A DNA stretch of 49,152 nucleotides from Thiohalocapsa sp. Lineage in GTDB: Bacteria; Pseudomonadota; Gammaproteobacteria; Chromatiales; Chromatiaceae. A program made the position numbers and the translations under genes. The notes below the pieces were generated by a model. It made no database searches. It saw only the letters and a list, made by a program, of their open reading frames with translations, and was not told the origin of the DNA. The stretch spans positions 1 through 49,152 of the forward strand of contig NZ_JAJDNQ010000055.1 of the NCBI RefSeq assembly GCF_022340605.1. Direction: 5' to 3'. Shown here one piece after another: positions 25,497 to 34,490 of this stretch (position 1 is its first letter; every line of letters begins with the position of its first letter).

Positions 25497-26420
25497 CTAG
25501 GCGGCGGGGCTGCCTACGAGGAGCAATTCGAGCAGCGCCTTCTGCGCGTGCAGCCGGTTCTCGGCCTCGTCCCAGACCACGGACTGCGGGCCGTCGATGA
25601 CCTCGGCCGTTACTTCCTCGCCGCGGTGCGCCGGCAGGCAGTGCATGAACAGGGCGTCCGGCTTGGCGGCGGCCATGACCTTGGCATCGACGCAGTAGTG
25701 CGCGAAGGCCGTGGCGCGGTGGTCCTGCTCGCTCTCCTGGCCCATGCTGGCCCAGACGTCGGTAACCACGAGGTCGGCATCCTGCGCCGCCTCCAGCGGG
25801 TCGCGCACGACGGTGCAGCGCTCGGCGGCGGCGTCGAGCAGGTCGGCATCGGGATCGAAACCCTCGGGGCAGGCGACGCGCAGCTCGAAGTCGAACAGCC
25901 GCGCGGCGTTCATGTACGAATGGCACATGTTGTTGCCGTCGCCGACGAAGGCCACGCGCCGGCCGCGGATGTCGCCGCGGTGCTCCTGGTAGGTCTGCAT
26001 GTCCGCGAGGAGCTGGCAGGGGTGGAAGCGGTCGGTGAGGCCGTTGATGACGGGCACGCGGGAGTGCGCGGCAAAGCGCTCGACCTTCTCGTGGTCGAAG
26101 GTGCGGATCATTACGGCGTCCGCCATGCGCGAGAGCACGCGCGCGCTGTCCTCCACCGGCTCGCCGCGGCCGAGCTGGGTATCCCGCGGCGACAGGAACA
26201 GCGCATGGCCGCCGAATTGCACCATGCCGACCTCGAAGGAGACGCGCGTACGGGTGGACGACTTCTCGAACACCATGGCCAGGGTGCGCCGGCTCAGGGG
26301 TCGATAGTCGACGCCGTCGGCGAGCATCCGTTTCAGCTGGATGGCGCGGTCCAGCAGCGCGCGGGCCTCGTCCGCGCCGAGATCGAGGAGGGTCAGGAAA
26401 TGGCGGACGGGTCGGGGCAT
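25497..26420 (-). CDS. argF: Ornithine carbamoyltransferase
   Basis: 307 residues. Forms citrulline from ornithine and carbamoyl phosphate in arginine synthesis. Signatures: carbamoyl-phosphate loop [12 protein letters not shown] near residues 48-60, [12 protein letters not shown], ornithine-side [11 protein letters not shown], and [11 protein letters not shown] near the C-terminus. Start ATG 26420 is preceded on the minus strand by GGGAGGCCCCC, a strong ribosome site. The frame is open further upstream but that part is not family-like. It lies downstream of argD on the same strand (142-base gap) and is probably co-transcribed with it. Confidence 0.97.
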   Translation of the reverse strand: MPRPVRHFLTLLDLGADEARALLDRAIQLKRMLADGVDYRPLSRRTLAMVFEKSSTRTRVSFEVGMVQFGGHALFLSPRDTQLGRGEPVEDSARVLSRMADAVMIRTFDHEKVERFAAHSRVPVINGLTDRFHPCQLLADMQTYQEHRGDIRGRRVAFVGDGNNMCHSYMNAARLFDFELRVACPEGFDPDADLLDAAAERCTVVRDPLEAAQDADLVVTDVWASMGQESEQDHRATAFAHYCVDAKVMAAAKPDALFMHCLPAHRGEEVTAEVIDGPQSVVWDEAENRLHAQKALLELLLVGSPAA

Positions 26421-26562
26421 GGGGGCCTCCCTGGGAAACGATCGGCGGCCATGGGATGCGGGCTGGCGTTGCGCTCCGCCTGCATCTGCCGCGGGCGCGC
26501 CGGGGATTTCGGCGGATGCCGGTTGCCGCGGGTGAGCACGGATGCGCCCGGGGTGGCCGGGC

Positions 26563-27759
26563 TCAGCCGGCACCGCCTCCATCGGCCTCGTCCAGAAAGG
26601 CGAGAACGACGCGTGCGACGGTGTCGATGATCTGCTGCGCCTGTTCATCATCGATGATGAGCGGCGGCAGCAGGCGCACCACCCGCTGGGCGGTGACGTT
26701 GATGAGCAGCCCTTCGGCCAGCGCGGCGGCCACGAGTTCGCCGCAGGGCCGGTCCAGCTCGATGCCGATCAGCAAGCCGCGACCGCGGATGTCCGTCACG
26801 CCGGGAGCATCGGCGAGCCGGTCGTGCAAGCCGCTGCGGATGCGCTCGCCGAGTTGCGCGGCGCGCTCAGGCAGGTCGTCTTGGGCCAGGGCGTCGAGCA
26901 CCGCCATTGCGGCACGGCAGGCGAGCGGATTACCACCGAAGGTGGAGCCGTGGGTGCCGGGGCCGAGCACCTCGGCCGCCTCGCCGCGGGCCAGGCAGGC
27001 ACCGATCGGCACGCCGTTGCCGAGGCCCTTGGCCAGGGTCATGACGTCCGGCACGATGCCCTCGTGCTGAAACGCGAACAGCTCGCCGCTGCGGCCCATG
27101 CCGGACTGGACCTCGTCCAGCATCAGCAGCCAGCCGTTGCGGTCGCACAGCGCGCGCAAGCCGGCGAGGTAGCCGGGTTGGGGCACGACGACGCCGCCCT
27201 CGCCCTGGATGCTCTCCACCAGCACGGCGGTGATGTTGGTGCGGTTGGCGGCGGCGGTCTCGACGGCGGCGAGGTCGTCGTAGGGTACGCGCAGGAAGCC
27301 GGAGACCAGGGGCTCGAAGCCCGCCTGCGCTTTGCGGTTGCCGGTGGCGGTCAGCGTTGCCAGCGTGCGCCCGTGGAAGCTGTTCTCCATCACCAGGATC
27401 TCCGGCCGCTGTACGCCGCGGCGGCTGGCGAAGAGGCGCGCGAGCTTAATGGCCGCCTCGTTGGCCTCGGCGCCGGAATTGGCGAAGAACACCCGGTCCA
27501 TGCCGGCGGCGGCACAGAGCCGGTCGCCAAGGGCGGACTGCGCGGGGATCTGGTAGAGGTTCGAGACGTGGAGCAGGCGCCCCGCCTGCTCGCACAGCGC
27601 ATCGCGCACCCCGGGATGCGCATGGCCCAGGCCGCAGACGGCGATGCCGGCGAGCGCGTCGAGGTAGCGTTTGCCGTCGCTGGACCATAGCCAGGCGCCC
27701 TCGCCACGCTCGAAGCTGATGGGCAGTCGGTTGTAGGTTGCCATCAGGTGGTCTGTCAT
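26563..27759 (-). CDS. argD: Acetylornithine aminotransferase
   Basis: 398-residue class-III PLP aminotransferase. It makes N-acetylornithine, and often also acts on succinyl-diaminopimelate. The PLP lysine is K244 in [14 protein letters not shown]; other motifs are [36 protein letters not shown] and [18 protein letters not shown]. Start ATG 27759 ([10 protein letters not shown]); an ATG five codons later is an alternative. It is preceded by a ~180-base leader containing an intrinsic terminator, suggesting attenuation or a small leader RNA. argF follows. Confidence 0.96.
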   Translation of the reverse strand: MTDHLMATYNRLPISFERGEGAWLWSSDGKRYLDALAGIAVCGLGHAHPGVRDALCEQAGRLLHVSNLYQIPAQSALGDRLCAAAGMDRVFFANSGAEANEAAIKLARLFASRRGVQRPEILVMENSFHGRTLATLTATGNRKAQAGFEPLVSGFLRVPYDDLAAVETAAANRTNITAVLVESIQGEGGVVVPQPGYLAGLRALCDRNGWLLMLDEVQSGMGRSGELFAFQHEGIVPDVMTLAKGLGNGVPIGACLARGEAAEVLGPGTHGSTFGGNPLACRAAMAVLDALAQDDLPERAAQLGERIRSGLHDRLADAPGVTDIRGRGLLIGIELDRPCGELVAAALAEGLLINVTAQRVVRLLPPLIIDDEQAQQIIDTVARVVLAFLDEADGGGAG

Positions 27760-27818
27760 TGCACCGGAAACCCGCTGTCTGTTCCTAAAGACCCATAGGT
27801 GAAGAAGGGCCGAAAACG

Positions 27819-27850
27819 AAAAAGGCGGCCCGGGTGCTGTGCGGGCCGCC
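27819..27850 (-). terminator. Intrinsic terminator or attenuator in the argD leader
   Basis: On the minus strand GGCGGCCCG and CGGGCCGCC form a perfect 9-bp stem around a 9-base loop, followed immediately by five T. It lies 60 bases before the argD ATG, oriented with argD, so it would stop transcripts before the gene unless an antiterminator forms. Confidence 0.75.
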
Positions 27851-27946
27851 CTCGGCGAGCTGACGGTTCTGCGAGACTGCCGCGTCCGTTGGGCGTGTGC
27901 GACATGCCAGCAATAGCGCCGAATGACGCTTGAGAAAGCATCGAAG

Positions 27947-27974
27947 ATTATCACGCCCGGACGGGCGTGCACAA
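27947..27974 (-). promoter_or_regulatory. Candidate argD leader promoter
   Basis: On the minus strand TTGTGC (27974-27969) and GATAAT (27952-27947) lie 16 bases apart, so a transcript would start near 27940. The -10 is good and the -35 weak. Confidence 0.35.
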
Positions 27975-28066
27975 GTCGCGGGGGCAGCGCCCGTGGCCTG
28001 GGGCATGCGGCGGCGGTCACGGGGCCGGGCTTGACGTTCGCGGCCCGGGCGGCGCCGAATAATGCG

Positions 28067-30520
28067 ATGACCGCGCTTGAACCCACGGACTTTCGCTGGC
28101 TGCGGCGGCTGCCGTTTTGGACGCAGCCTCAAACGCGGGCGACATTTGTCGCCGACCTCGGCCTGCAGCTCGGCAACGATCCAGACAGCGTGGCGACGCC
28201 CCGGGTCGCGACGGCCGCCGAGACCGAGGCCGACGTCGCCCGCCTGTGCGCGCGGGCGACGCATCCCGAGCCCTTGGCGGTGCTTGCCTGGAGTCTGACC
28301 GATCTGGGGCACGCGGATCTGCTGCCCGAATCTTTGCGCCGCGCGCTGGCGGCATCCCGATCGCGCCTCCCGCGAGTGGTGATCCGCGGTGTGCCCCATC
28401 CCGGGCTGCGCGCCTTCCGTGCCTCGGAGGCGCCCATCTTCTTCGGTCGTGGCCTGGAGTCCCGCCGGTTGTCACGGCTGCTGGCGGACGCCCGGACGCC
28501 GGTAATCGTCACCGGCCCCGCGGGCAGCGGCAAAACCTCGTTGCTGTGTGCCGGACTGCTCGCGCGGCGCTCCACTGACCGGGTGGTGGTGTTGGATCCG
28601 GCGGGCAATGCCTTGCCGCTGCGGCAACAGATGGCCGCTGCCTTCGGCGCCGCGGCTGCGGGGCCGACGGAGCTCGCCGCCGAGCCGGACGGCGATGGCA
28701 GCCTCGCCGCGTGGCTGGCGGCGGGACTGCGCTCGTCGTCGAGAACTGCACGCCTGCTGCTGGTGCTGGACGATCTCGAGCGCCTGCTGATGGAGCCCGA
28801 CGCCCGGGCAGGGGAGGCGCTGCACTTGCTCGGTGCCGCCGCGGTGTTGCCTCGGGTGGACGTGGTGGTCCTGGTGCGAGCGGACTTTCTTGGCGCCGCC
28901 ATCGCACATCCGGCGCTGGCGGCGGCCATCGAAGCCGGTCGGGTGCTGCCCCTGACAGCGCCGTCGCGTCCGCGGCTGGAATGGATGCTGAGCGCCCCGC
29001 TGACGGAACTGGCGCTGGAGCCGCCAGTGCAGGTCCCGCGCGAAGCCATTGCCATGCTGGCGGCGGAGGCGGCGAGCCGGCCGCTGCCCCTGATCCACCT
29101 GGCGGCGCGGGCGCCGGAGCTCTACGCGGACGCCGGGGTGGGCAGCGCGCGTCCCGCGTCCGCCGGCCTGCTGCCACTGCCGGCGCCGGATTTGTTCGGC
29201 CGGCGTTGCGCCGTGGCGCTGCGCTCGGTCGACCGGGCGACGCGTGCGGCGCTGCCGCGGGTGCTGGCACCGCTGGTGATGGTGTCGCCCGATGGCGGCC
29301 CGGCCAGGAGTCGGGCCGTTGACCTGCGTCACTGGCACGATGATGCGGCGGCCGGGCGGCTCATCGATATGCTCACCCGGATGCAGCCGCCGCTGTTGCG
29401 CCGCCGGGACGCGCAGGCGCGCGCTGGTGCGGACGCCACATTGGAGCTGGCCCATGGTGCGCTGCTGCTCGAGTGGCCGCAGTTGGCCGACTGGGTGGAC
29501 GCACGGCGCGAGGGGCTGCGCCTGGCGCGCCGGCTTGGCATCGCGCTCGCCGAATGGCGCGGGGCGGGCCGCCCCAACGCCGGCCGCTGGCTGCACGAAC
29601 AGCTCGAGCCCGCACGCGTGCTCCTGACCGCCGCCCAATTGCTCTCCGATCTGGAGCAGGACGCGGACATGGCGGACTTCCTGACGCCGGAGCCCGTGCG
29701 TCTGCTGTGCGAGATCGACCAGTCTGGCACGCCCGCCGCGCGCCGTGAGGACATCGGGCTCAGGCTTGCGCGCATCGGTGATCCGCGCACCGGCGTGTTG
29801 CCGGTGAATGGCCTGCCGCAGCCACGCTGGTGCCGCGTTCCGGGCGGTCGCGTGATGCTCGACGGACGCCGCCGGGTGACGGTGGCGCCGTTTGCCATCG
29901 GCGCCTATCCGGTGACCCACGCGCAGTTCGATGCTTTCCTGCGTGCGCCGGACGGCTTCGCGGATCCGCGCTGGTGGTCGGACGCGGTGCCGCCGCGCTG
30001 CGGCGGCTGGGCGTCGGGGCAGCGTGCCAACCACCCTGTCACCCAGGTGTCCTGGCTGGATGCCGTGGCCTTTTGCCGCTGGCTCTCGGCGCGGCTAGGC
30101 TACGAGGTGCGGCTGCCGGACGAATGGGAGTGGCAGTGGGCGGCACAGAGCGCCCGGGACGATTTTCTCTATCCCTGGGGGCCGGACTGGACCTCGGGGC
30201 GCGCCAACACCGACGAAGCGGGCGTTGGGCGCACCATGGCCGTCGGCCTGTATCCACATGGGCGCAGCCTGCAAGGGGTGCTCGATCTTGCCGGTAACAC
30301 CTGGGAGTGGTGCCGCAGTGCCTTCGCGGCGCAGGTGCGGCCAACTGCGGCGGCCCCCGCCGCCGGCGTCATCCGCGGCGGCTCCTGGCGCGTCAACCGC
30401 GGCTTCGCACGGGCCGATTTTCGCCTCGACGCGCTGCCCGAGGAGCGTGTAGGCAGTACCGGCTTTCGTCTCGCCTGTGCGCTCGAAGCCATCGCCGATG
30501 CGCCGGCGACGGCTTCCTGA
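28067..30520 (+). CDS. EAD-like / STAND NTPase / FGE-like C-lectin protein, predicted conflict-system sensor
   Basis: 817 residues, cytosolic, with three parts. (1) Residues 1-~95: a small helical domain (FRWLRRLPFWTQPQTRATF onward) with the size and position of effector-associated domains. (2) ~105-580: an nSTAND1-type NTPase. GLRAFRASEAPIFFGRGLES introduces it, Walker A is GPAGSGKT with K156, Walker B is LLLVLDD with D235/D236, and the late LELAHGALLLEWPQLADWVD is the conserved STAND helical-region motif. (3) ~587-810: a formylglycine-generating-enzyme/SUMF1-like domain (YPVTHAQFDAFLRA, PVTQVSWLDAVAFCRWLS, LPDEWEWQWAA, LDLAGNTWEW, RGGSW, GFRLA). No cysteine lies between RGGSW and GFRLA, where FGE has its two catalytic ones, so this domain is probably a binding module. 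STAND proteins with such ends are predicted NTP-dependent immunity or signalling switches. No effector partner is adjacent. ATG 28067 is chosen; an overlapping ATG at 28062 is out of frame. Confidence 0.82.
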   Translation: MTALEPTDFRWLRRLPFWTQPQTRATFVADLGLQLGNDPDSVATPRVATAAETEADVARLCARATHPEPLAVLAWSLTDLGHADLLPESLRRALAASRSRLPRVVIRGVPHPGLRAFRASEAPIFFGRGLESRRLSRLLADARTPVIVTGPAGSGKTSLLCAGLLARRSTDRVVVLDPAGNALPLRQQMAAAFGAAAAGPTELAAEPDGDGSLAAWLAAGLRSSSRTARLLLVLDDLERLLMEPDARAGEALHLLGAAAVLPRVDVVVLVRADFLGAAIAHPALAAAIEAGRVLPLTAPSRPRLEWMLSAPLTELALEPPVQVPREAIAMLAAEAASRPLPLIHLAARAPELYADAGVGSARPASAGLLPLPAPDLFGRRCAVALRSVDRATRAALPRVLAPLVMVSPDGGPARSRAVDLRHWHDDAAAGRLIDMLTRMQPPLLRRRDAQARAGADATLELAHGALLLEWPQLADWVDARREGLRLARRLGIALAEWRGAGRPNAGRWLHEQLEPARVLLTAAQLLSDLEQDADMADFLTPEPVRLLCEIDQSGTPAARREDIGLRLARIGDPRTGVLPVNGLPQPRWCRVPGGRVMLDGRRRVTVAPFAIGAYPVTHAQFDAFLRAPDGFADPRWWSDAVPPRCGGWASGQRANHPVTQVSWLDAVAFCRWLSARLGYEVRLPDEWEWQWAAQSARDDFLYPWGPDWTSGRANTDEAGVGRTMAVGLYPHGRSLQGVLDLAGNTWEWCRSAFAAQVRPTAAAPAAGVIRGGSWRVNRGFARADFRLDALPEERVGSTGFRLACALEAIADAPATAS

Positions 30521-30591
30521 CCGCGTGGCGATGCGCGTTGCCGCAACCATGACGACTCGCGCCAGCGAGCGCCGGGCCCGCGCCGCGACGC

Positions 30592-32547
30592 TCAGCCAGC
30601 CGCACGCCCCTGCTGTTGCAGGGTAGCGATGAGCGCCCCGAGCGGCATGGGCTCATAGAACAGAAAGCCCTGGTAGCGATCGCAGCCGCGCTGCTCGAGA
30701 AACGTCTTGATCTCTGGCTTGTCGACGCCTTCGGCGACGACCCGCAAGCCGAGGCGGTGTGCCATGTCGATGATGGTCTCGACGATGGTGGCGTCGGAGC
30801 GGTTGACGGCCACATCGCGCACGAAAGAGCGGTCGATTTTCAGCGCGTCCAGCGGCAGGCGCTTCAGGTAGCTCAGCGACGAGTAGCCGGTGCCGAAGTC
30901 GTCCACCGAAAAATGCACGCCCAGGTCCCGCAGCCGGGTCATCTTGCGGGCGGTGTCCTGGAAGTCGGCGACCAGGACGTGCTCGGTGATCTCCAACTCC
31001 AGGCGCCGCGGATCCAGGCGCTCCGCCAACAGCCGGGCCGCTAGCGTGCCGGCGAAATCCACCTGACGGAACTGCACCGGGCTGACGTTCAGCGCGATGC
31101 GCTCCGGACGCTGCGGGCCGGTCTCCTTCTCCAGCGTCCTGATATCGCGTATCGCCTCAGTGATGACCCATTCGCCGAGCTCGTGGATCAGGCCACTGTC
31201 CTCCGCCAGGGGCACGAACACGCTTGGACTCGCCACCACGTCCCCACCATCCGGGCGCGGCCAGCGGATCAGTGCCTCGGCACTGAGGATGTGCCCGTGG
31301 CGATCGCACTGCGGCTGGTAGTGCAGGGCCAGCTCGCCATCGCGCAGCGCGCGCCGCAGTGCACCCTCCAGATCCATGCGCGCCTTCGCCGCCGCCTGCA
31401 TCTGCGGCAGGTAGAAACGGGTGCAGTCGCGCCCGGCCGTCTTGGCCTGGGTCAGCGCGGCTTCCGCCGCGCGCAGCAACTCCTCGGGGGAGTCGCCGTC
31501 GCCCGGGTAGAGCGCGATGCCAACGCTGATGCTGAGCTGAACGTCCTGCCCCTGCACCTCCAGCGGCATCGCCAGCACGCGGCGCAGGTTCTCTGCCCAC
31601 TGCCGGGCGCGGTTGGCTGCCGGCTGGGTGGCGTCGGCGAGCTCCGTCAGCACAATGACGAAGTGGTCGCCATCCAGCCGGGCGATGGTGTGGGCGCCCC
31701 CGAGCAGGTCGCTGATGCGCGCGGCCACGGCCCGGAGCAGGGCGTTGCCCGCATCGTGACCAAAAGTATTGTTGATGAGCTGGAAGCGGTCGATGTCCAG
31801 GAACAGCAATCCGCCCACCCGGCCGCTCTGGGCATGGCGGGCCAGGTCCAGTTGCAGCCGGTCGCAGAGCAGCCGGCGGTTCGGCAGCCCGGTGAGCGGG
31901 TCGTAGTAGGCCTGCTGGACTATGGTGGCCTCGGCGCGCTCGCGGGCGTAGGCCAGGTTAAGGCTGTTCAGCACCGTGCGTTGGTAGCGCCGGGCGATGG
32001 TGAGCATGAGCGCCAGATACAGCACCGTGAGCAGCGCGATGGCGTAGCCCGCTTCCGTCTCTTGCAGCAGCATCTGCACACACAGCGGCACCAGTGTCAG
32101 CGTCAGGAACGCCCAGCACACCGGCAGGAAGACCGAGAAGGTGTTGACGCATCCCGCCGACAAGCCGGCGAGTATTACCGTCAGCAGCGCCTGGTGGGCG
32201 ACGTTGTCGACCGGAAACAGGAACAGACTCGCCGCGCCCCAGAGCGCCCCCGACACGAGCACGCCCAACTCCGCCCGGCGCAGATGGCGGCGCAGGTGCA
32301 GCGCGCTGTGCCAGTGTCTGCGGGCGGCGCGGTAGTCCCATAGCCGCGTGACGCTCAGCAGCGTGACGGCGCCGAGCCAGAGCACGAGCCGGCCCGTTGG
32401 CGCGGACCTGTGCAGAAACCACGCCAGTACGCAGGCGTTGATCATCACCGCCAGCAATGCCACCGGCGCGGCGCCCACGAAAAGCTCTGCCCGCCGGTCG
32501 AAGATTACCCTGGCGTCCGCCGACATGACGGTGTTCGCGCCGGACAT
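30592..32547 (-). CDS. Membrane GGDEF-EAL protein, probable c-di-GMP phosphodiesterase
   Basis: 651 residues. About six transmembrane helices at 20-180 form a MASE-like sensor of no named type. A GGDEF domain follows (~210-380; DPLTGLPNRRLL), then an EAL domain (~395-645). The GGDEF signature is degenerate, reading LDGDHF, so cyclase activity is unlikely. The EAL domain is intact: AEALIRW, NVSPVQF, LELEITE, DDFGTGYSSLSYL, LKIDRSFV and VAEGVDKPE carry the metal and catalytic residues. The predicted net activity is c-di-GMP hydrolysis, perhaps GTP-modulated. Start ATG 32547 follows GGGGAAGGGGGTC; ATG 32526 is possible. Convergent with the STAND gene (71-base gap). Confidence 0.92.
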   Translation of the reverse strand: MSGANTVMSADARVIFDRRAELFVGAAPVALLAVMINACVLAWFLHRSAPTGRLVLWLGAVTLLSVTRLWDYRAARRHWHSALHLRRHLRRAELGVLVSGALWGAASLFLFPVDNVAHQALLTVILAGLSAGCVNTFSVFLPVCWAFLTLTLVPLCVQMLLQETEAGYAIALLTVLYLALMLTIARRYQRTVLNSLNLAYARERAEATIVQQAYYDPLTGLPNRRLLCDRLQLDLARHAQSGRVGGLLFLDIDRFQLINNTFGHDAGNALLRAVAARISDLLGGAHTIARLDGDHFVIVLTELADATQPAANRARQWAENLRRVLAMPLEVQGQDVQLSISVGIALYPGDGDSPEELLRAAEAALTQAKTAGRDCTRFYLPQMQAAAKARMDLEGALRRALRDGELALHYQPQCDRHGHILSAEALIRWPRPDGGDVVASPSVFVPLAEDSGLIHELGEWVITEAIRDIRTLEKETGPQRPERIALNVSPVQFRQVDFAGTLAARLLAERLDPRRLELEITEHVLVADFQDTARKMTRLRDLGVHFSVDDFGTGYSSLSYLKRLPLDALKIDRSFVRDVAVNRSDATIVETIIDMAHRLGLRVVAEGVDKPEIKTFLEQRGCDRYQGFLFYEPMPLGALIATLQQQGRAAG

Positions 32548-32847
32548 GACCCCCTTCCCCTTGGATGCGAATGCTGTGCTCCAGCCGCGCGGATGGGGAC
32601 AGTCTAGCAATGCGGCGGCGCGGTCGCGCACCTTTGGTGTGCCTGGTTGCGGGGCGCCTGCGCTGCTAAGCTTCTTCAGCGAGGGGCCGGGGGCCTTGCA
32701 GCGCCCGGTCCTCAACGCTTCGATCCATCATCCGCTGCTTGGCTCGCCGGTTTCACTGTCAATGCGCAGCCGCCCCCTGGGCACAGCCCCCCGGGGCGCA
32801 GCGACAACGGCCCTGAGAGAACGGCCCCGCGAGAACGGTTCTGCCGC

Positions 32848-33597
32848 ATGCGCGCATCGTCATCGGTCTTCGGCTTCATCGTCGCCGGCGTGCTCGCCGT
32901 GCTTGCGGGTGCGGCGGTGGCGGGCGGCGGCGCGCAGCAGGTGGCGATCGCCCCCGAGCTGGCACGGCTCGCGGATGCTTACGGCTTCACCGTCACCGGC
33001 GACGAGCACTTGGCTGACGCCGTCGGCCGGGCGGAGGGGGACGACCCGTTCCATCGCGTGCGCATCCTGCTGGAGAACTTCGACAACATCATCGTGCAGG
33101 ACGGCCACGGCGGCGTCGAGCGGGTGATCGTGCTCGGTGCCGCCACGCCCGGCGCGGCGCCGCGCGAGCCGCTGGTGTCCGTGGACGGTGGGACGCAGCC
33201 GGAGGCGCCCATCGAGCTGCGCACCATTCGGCAAGGCAACCAGCACGCGGTGCGGGTGGCGCTGGAGGCGGACAGCGGGCGGCGCCTGGCCCGCCTGCTG
33301 CTTATCGACACCGGGGCCGACGCCCTGGTGCTGCCGGAATCGCTCATCGCGCGGCTCGGCATCGATGCCAACACCCTGACGGAGCGCGAGGTGCAGACGG
33401 CCAACGGCCTCGCCCGGGCGCGGACCGGAAGGCTCGCCGCCGTATGGCTCGACTCGCAGCGGGTGCCGGACGTGGCGGTGGCCTTCCTGGAAGACGACAA
33501 GCTCGGCAATCCTGGCCTGCTCGGCATGGGCGTGCTCGGGCGCTATCAGATGACCATCGACGACCAGGCGAACCGGCTGACCCTCACCATCCGCTGA
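32848..33597 (+). CDS. Exported retropepsin-like aspartic protease
   Basis: 249 residues. An N-terminal signal peptide or anchor is seen at SSVFGFIVAGVLAVLAGAAV. A region of ~100 residues with no known domain follows. Then comes a clan-AA retropepsin-like domain with the active site LLLIDTGADALVLPESL (Asp154). The later GNPGLLGMGVLGRYQMTID matches the second conserved block of the bacterial TIGR02281-type proteases. Such single-lobe enzymes must dimerise to be active. Location is probably periplasmic. Its 3' end overlaps the convergent mtfA gene by 14 bases. Substrate unknown. Confidence 0.85.
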   Translation: MRASSSVFGFIVAGVLAVLAGAAVAGGGAQQVAIAPELARLADAYGFTVTGDEHLADAVGRAEGDDPFHRVRILLENFDNIIVQDGHGGVERVIVLGAATPGAAPREPLVSVDGGTQPEAPIELRTIRQGNQHAVRVALEADSGRRLARLLLIDTGADALVLPESLIARLGIDANTLTEREVQTANGLARARTGRLAAVWLDSQRVPDVAVAFLEDDKLGNPGLLGMGVLGRYQMTIDDQANRLTLTIR

Positions 33598-34375
33598 CGG
33601 GCCGCAGGCGCAGCGCCGGGTCCTGGCGGTAGAAGGCCGCGAGCTCCGTGTAGACATCCGGGTAGACGGCGCGCAGCCGATGCGGCAGCTCGAAGAACAG
33701 CTCGCTCACCACGGCGAAGAACTCTGCCGGTGACGTGGCGCCATAGGGGTCCACCATGGACAGCTCGGGTGCCGCGCGCGCCTGCCGGCAGAGGTCGTCG
33801 TAGGCGCGCTGCAGGCGCTCGGCCCAGGCGCGGGCGTCCATGCCCGCGTGCAGCGGTGGGCGGCCGTTGGCGGCGCCGTCGCACATGTCCAGCTTGTGCG
33901 CCATCTCGTGGATGACGACGTTGTGACCGGTGCGCTTGCGCCCGGCCAGCGCGTCGGCCAGCGACAGGATCACCGGGCCGCGGTTCCAGGCCTCGCCGCT
34001 CTTCGGTGTCGTATCCACCCACACCAGGCCGTTCTCGTCCATCACCTCGCGCGCCGGCACGAACTCGTCCGGATAGATGATGACGGCGTGCCAGCCGTGG
34101 TACCAGCTAAGCCCCAACTCCAGCACCGGCAGGGCCGCCTGTAGCGCCAGCTCCATGCAGGTGCGCTGATCCAGCCGCGCGCCGCCGGCGGCCTCGAAGG
34201 TCTTCTCGCGCAGGAACAGCGCGGCGGTGTCGCCGAGCCGGTCAAGGGTGGCCTCGTCGAATCCGTCCAGCAGCGCCAGCTCGGCGCAGAGCGCGCGCCA
34301 GCGGGCGGGCTCGATTTCCGCGTGGGCGCGTTCGAGGCGCCGGCGGCGCCACCAGTTGCTGAGTGGATTCGGCAT
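33584..34375 (-). CDS. mtfA: MtfA-type zinc peptidase (M90)
   Basis: 263 residues. The gluzincin motif HEMAH (H156, E157, H160) is followed by the downstream [17 protein letters not shown] helix that supplies the third ligand. [15 protein letters not shown] and [10 protein letters not shown] are typical of M90/DUF980. In E. coli MtfA binds the repressor Mlc and thereby affects glucose PTS expression; whether this applies here is unknown. ATG 34375 is chosen; an in-frame GTG at 34405 adds ten residues. It is divergent from the acetolactate synthase gene, with a 115-base gap. Confidence 0.9.
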   Translation of the reverse strand: MPNPLSNWWRRRRLERAHAEIEPARWRALCAELALLDGFDEATLDRLGDTAALFLREKTFEAAGGARLDQRTCMELALQAALPVLELGLSWYHGWHAVIIYPDEFVPAREVMDENGLVWVDTTPKSGEAWNRGPVILSLADALAGRKRTGHNVVIHEMAHKLDMCDGAANGRPPLHAGMDARAWAERLQRAYDDLCRQARAAPELSMVDPYGATSPAEFFAVVSELFFELPHRLRAVYPDVYTELAAFYRQDPALRLRPVSGW

Positions 34376-34490
34376 AGGATGGACCGATGGTGAGGCTGTG
34401 ATCACTGCCGCTCGGGTTGGCGAGCATCAACCGCAATGCCCGTACCGAGTCGTATCATGCGGCAATTTACTCTTGCCGCCACGGGTTCCC

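Larger units (their letters stand above)
27760..28066. other. Divergent gap between argD and the STAND gene
   Basis: About 300 bases. On the minus strand it contains a candidate promoter (27947-27974) and an intrinsic terminator (27819-27850) ahead of argD. On the plus strand TTGACG at 28031-28036 could serve the STAND gene, but no -10 at a normal distance is visible. Confidence 0.5.
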
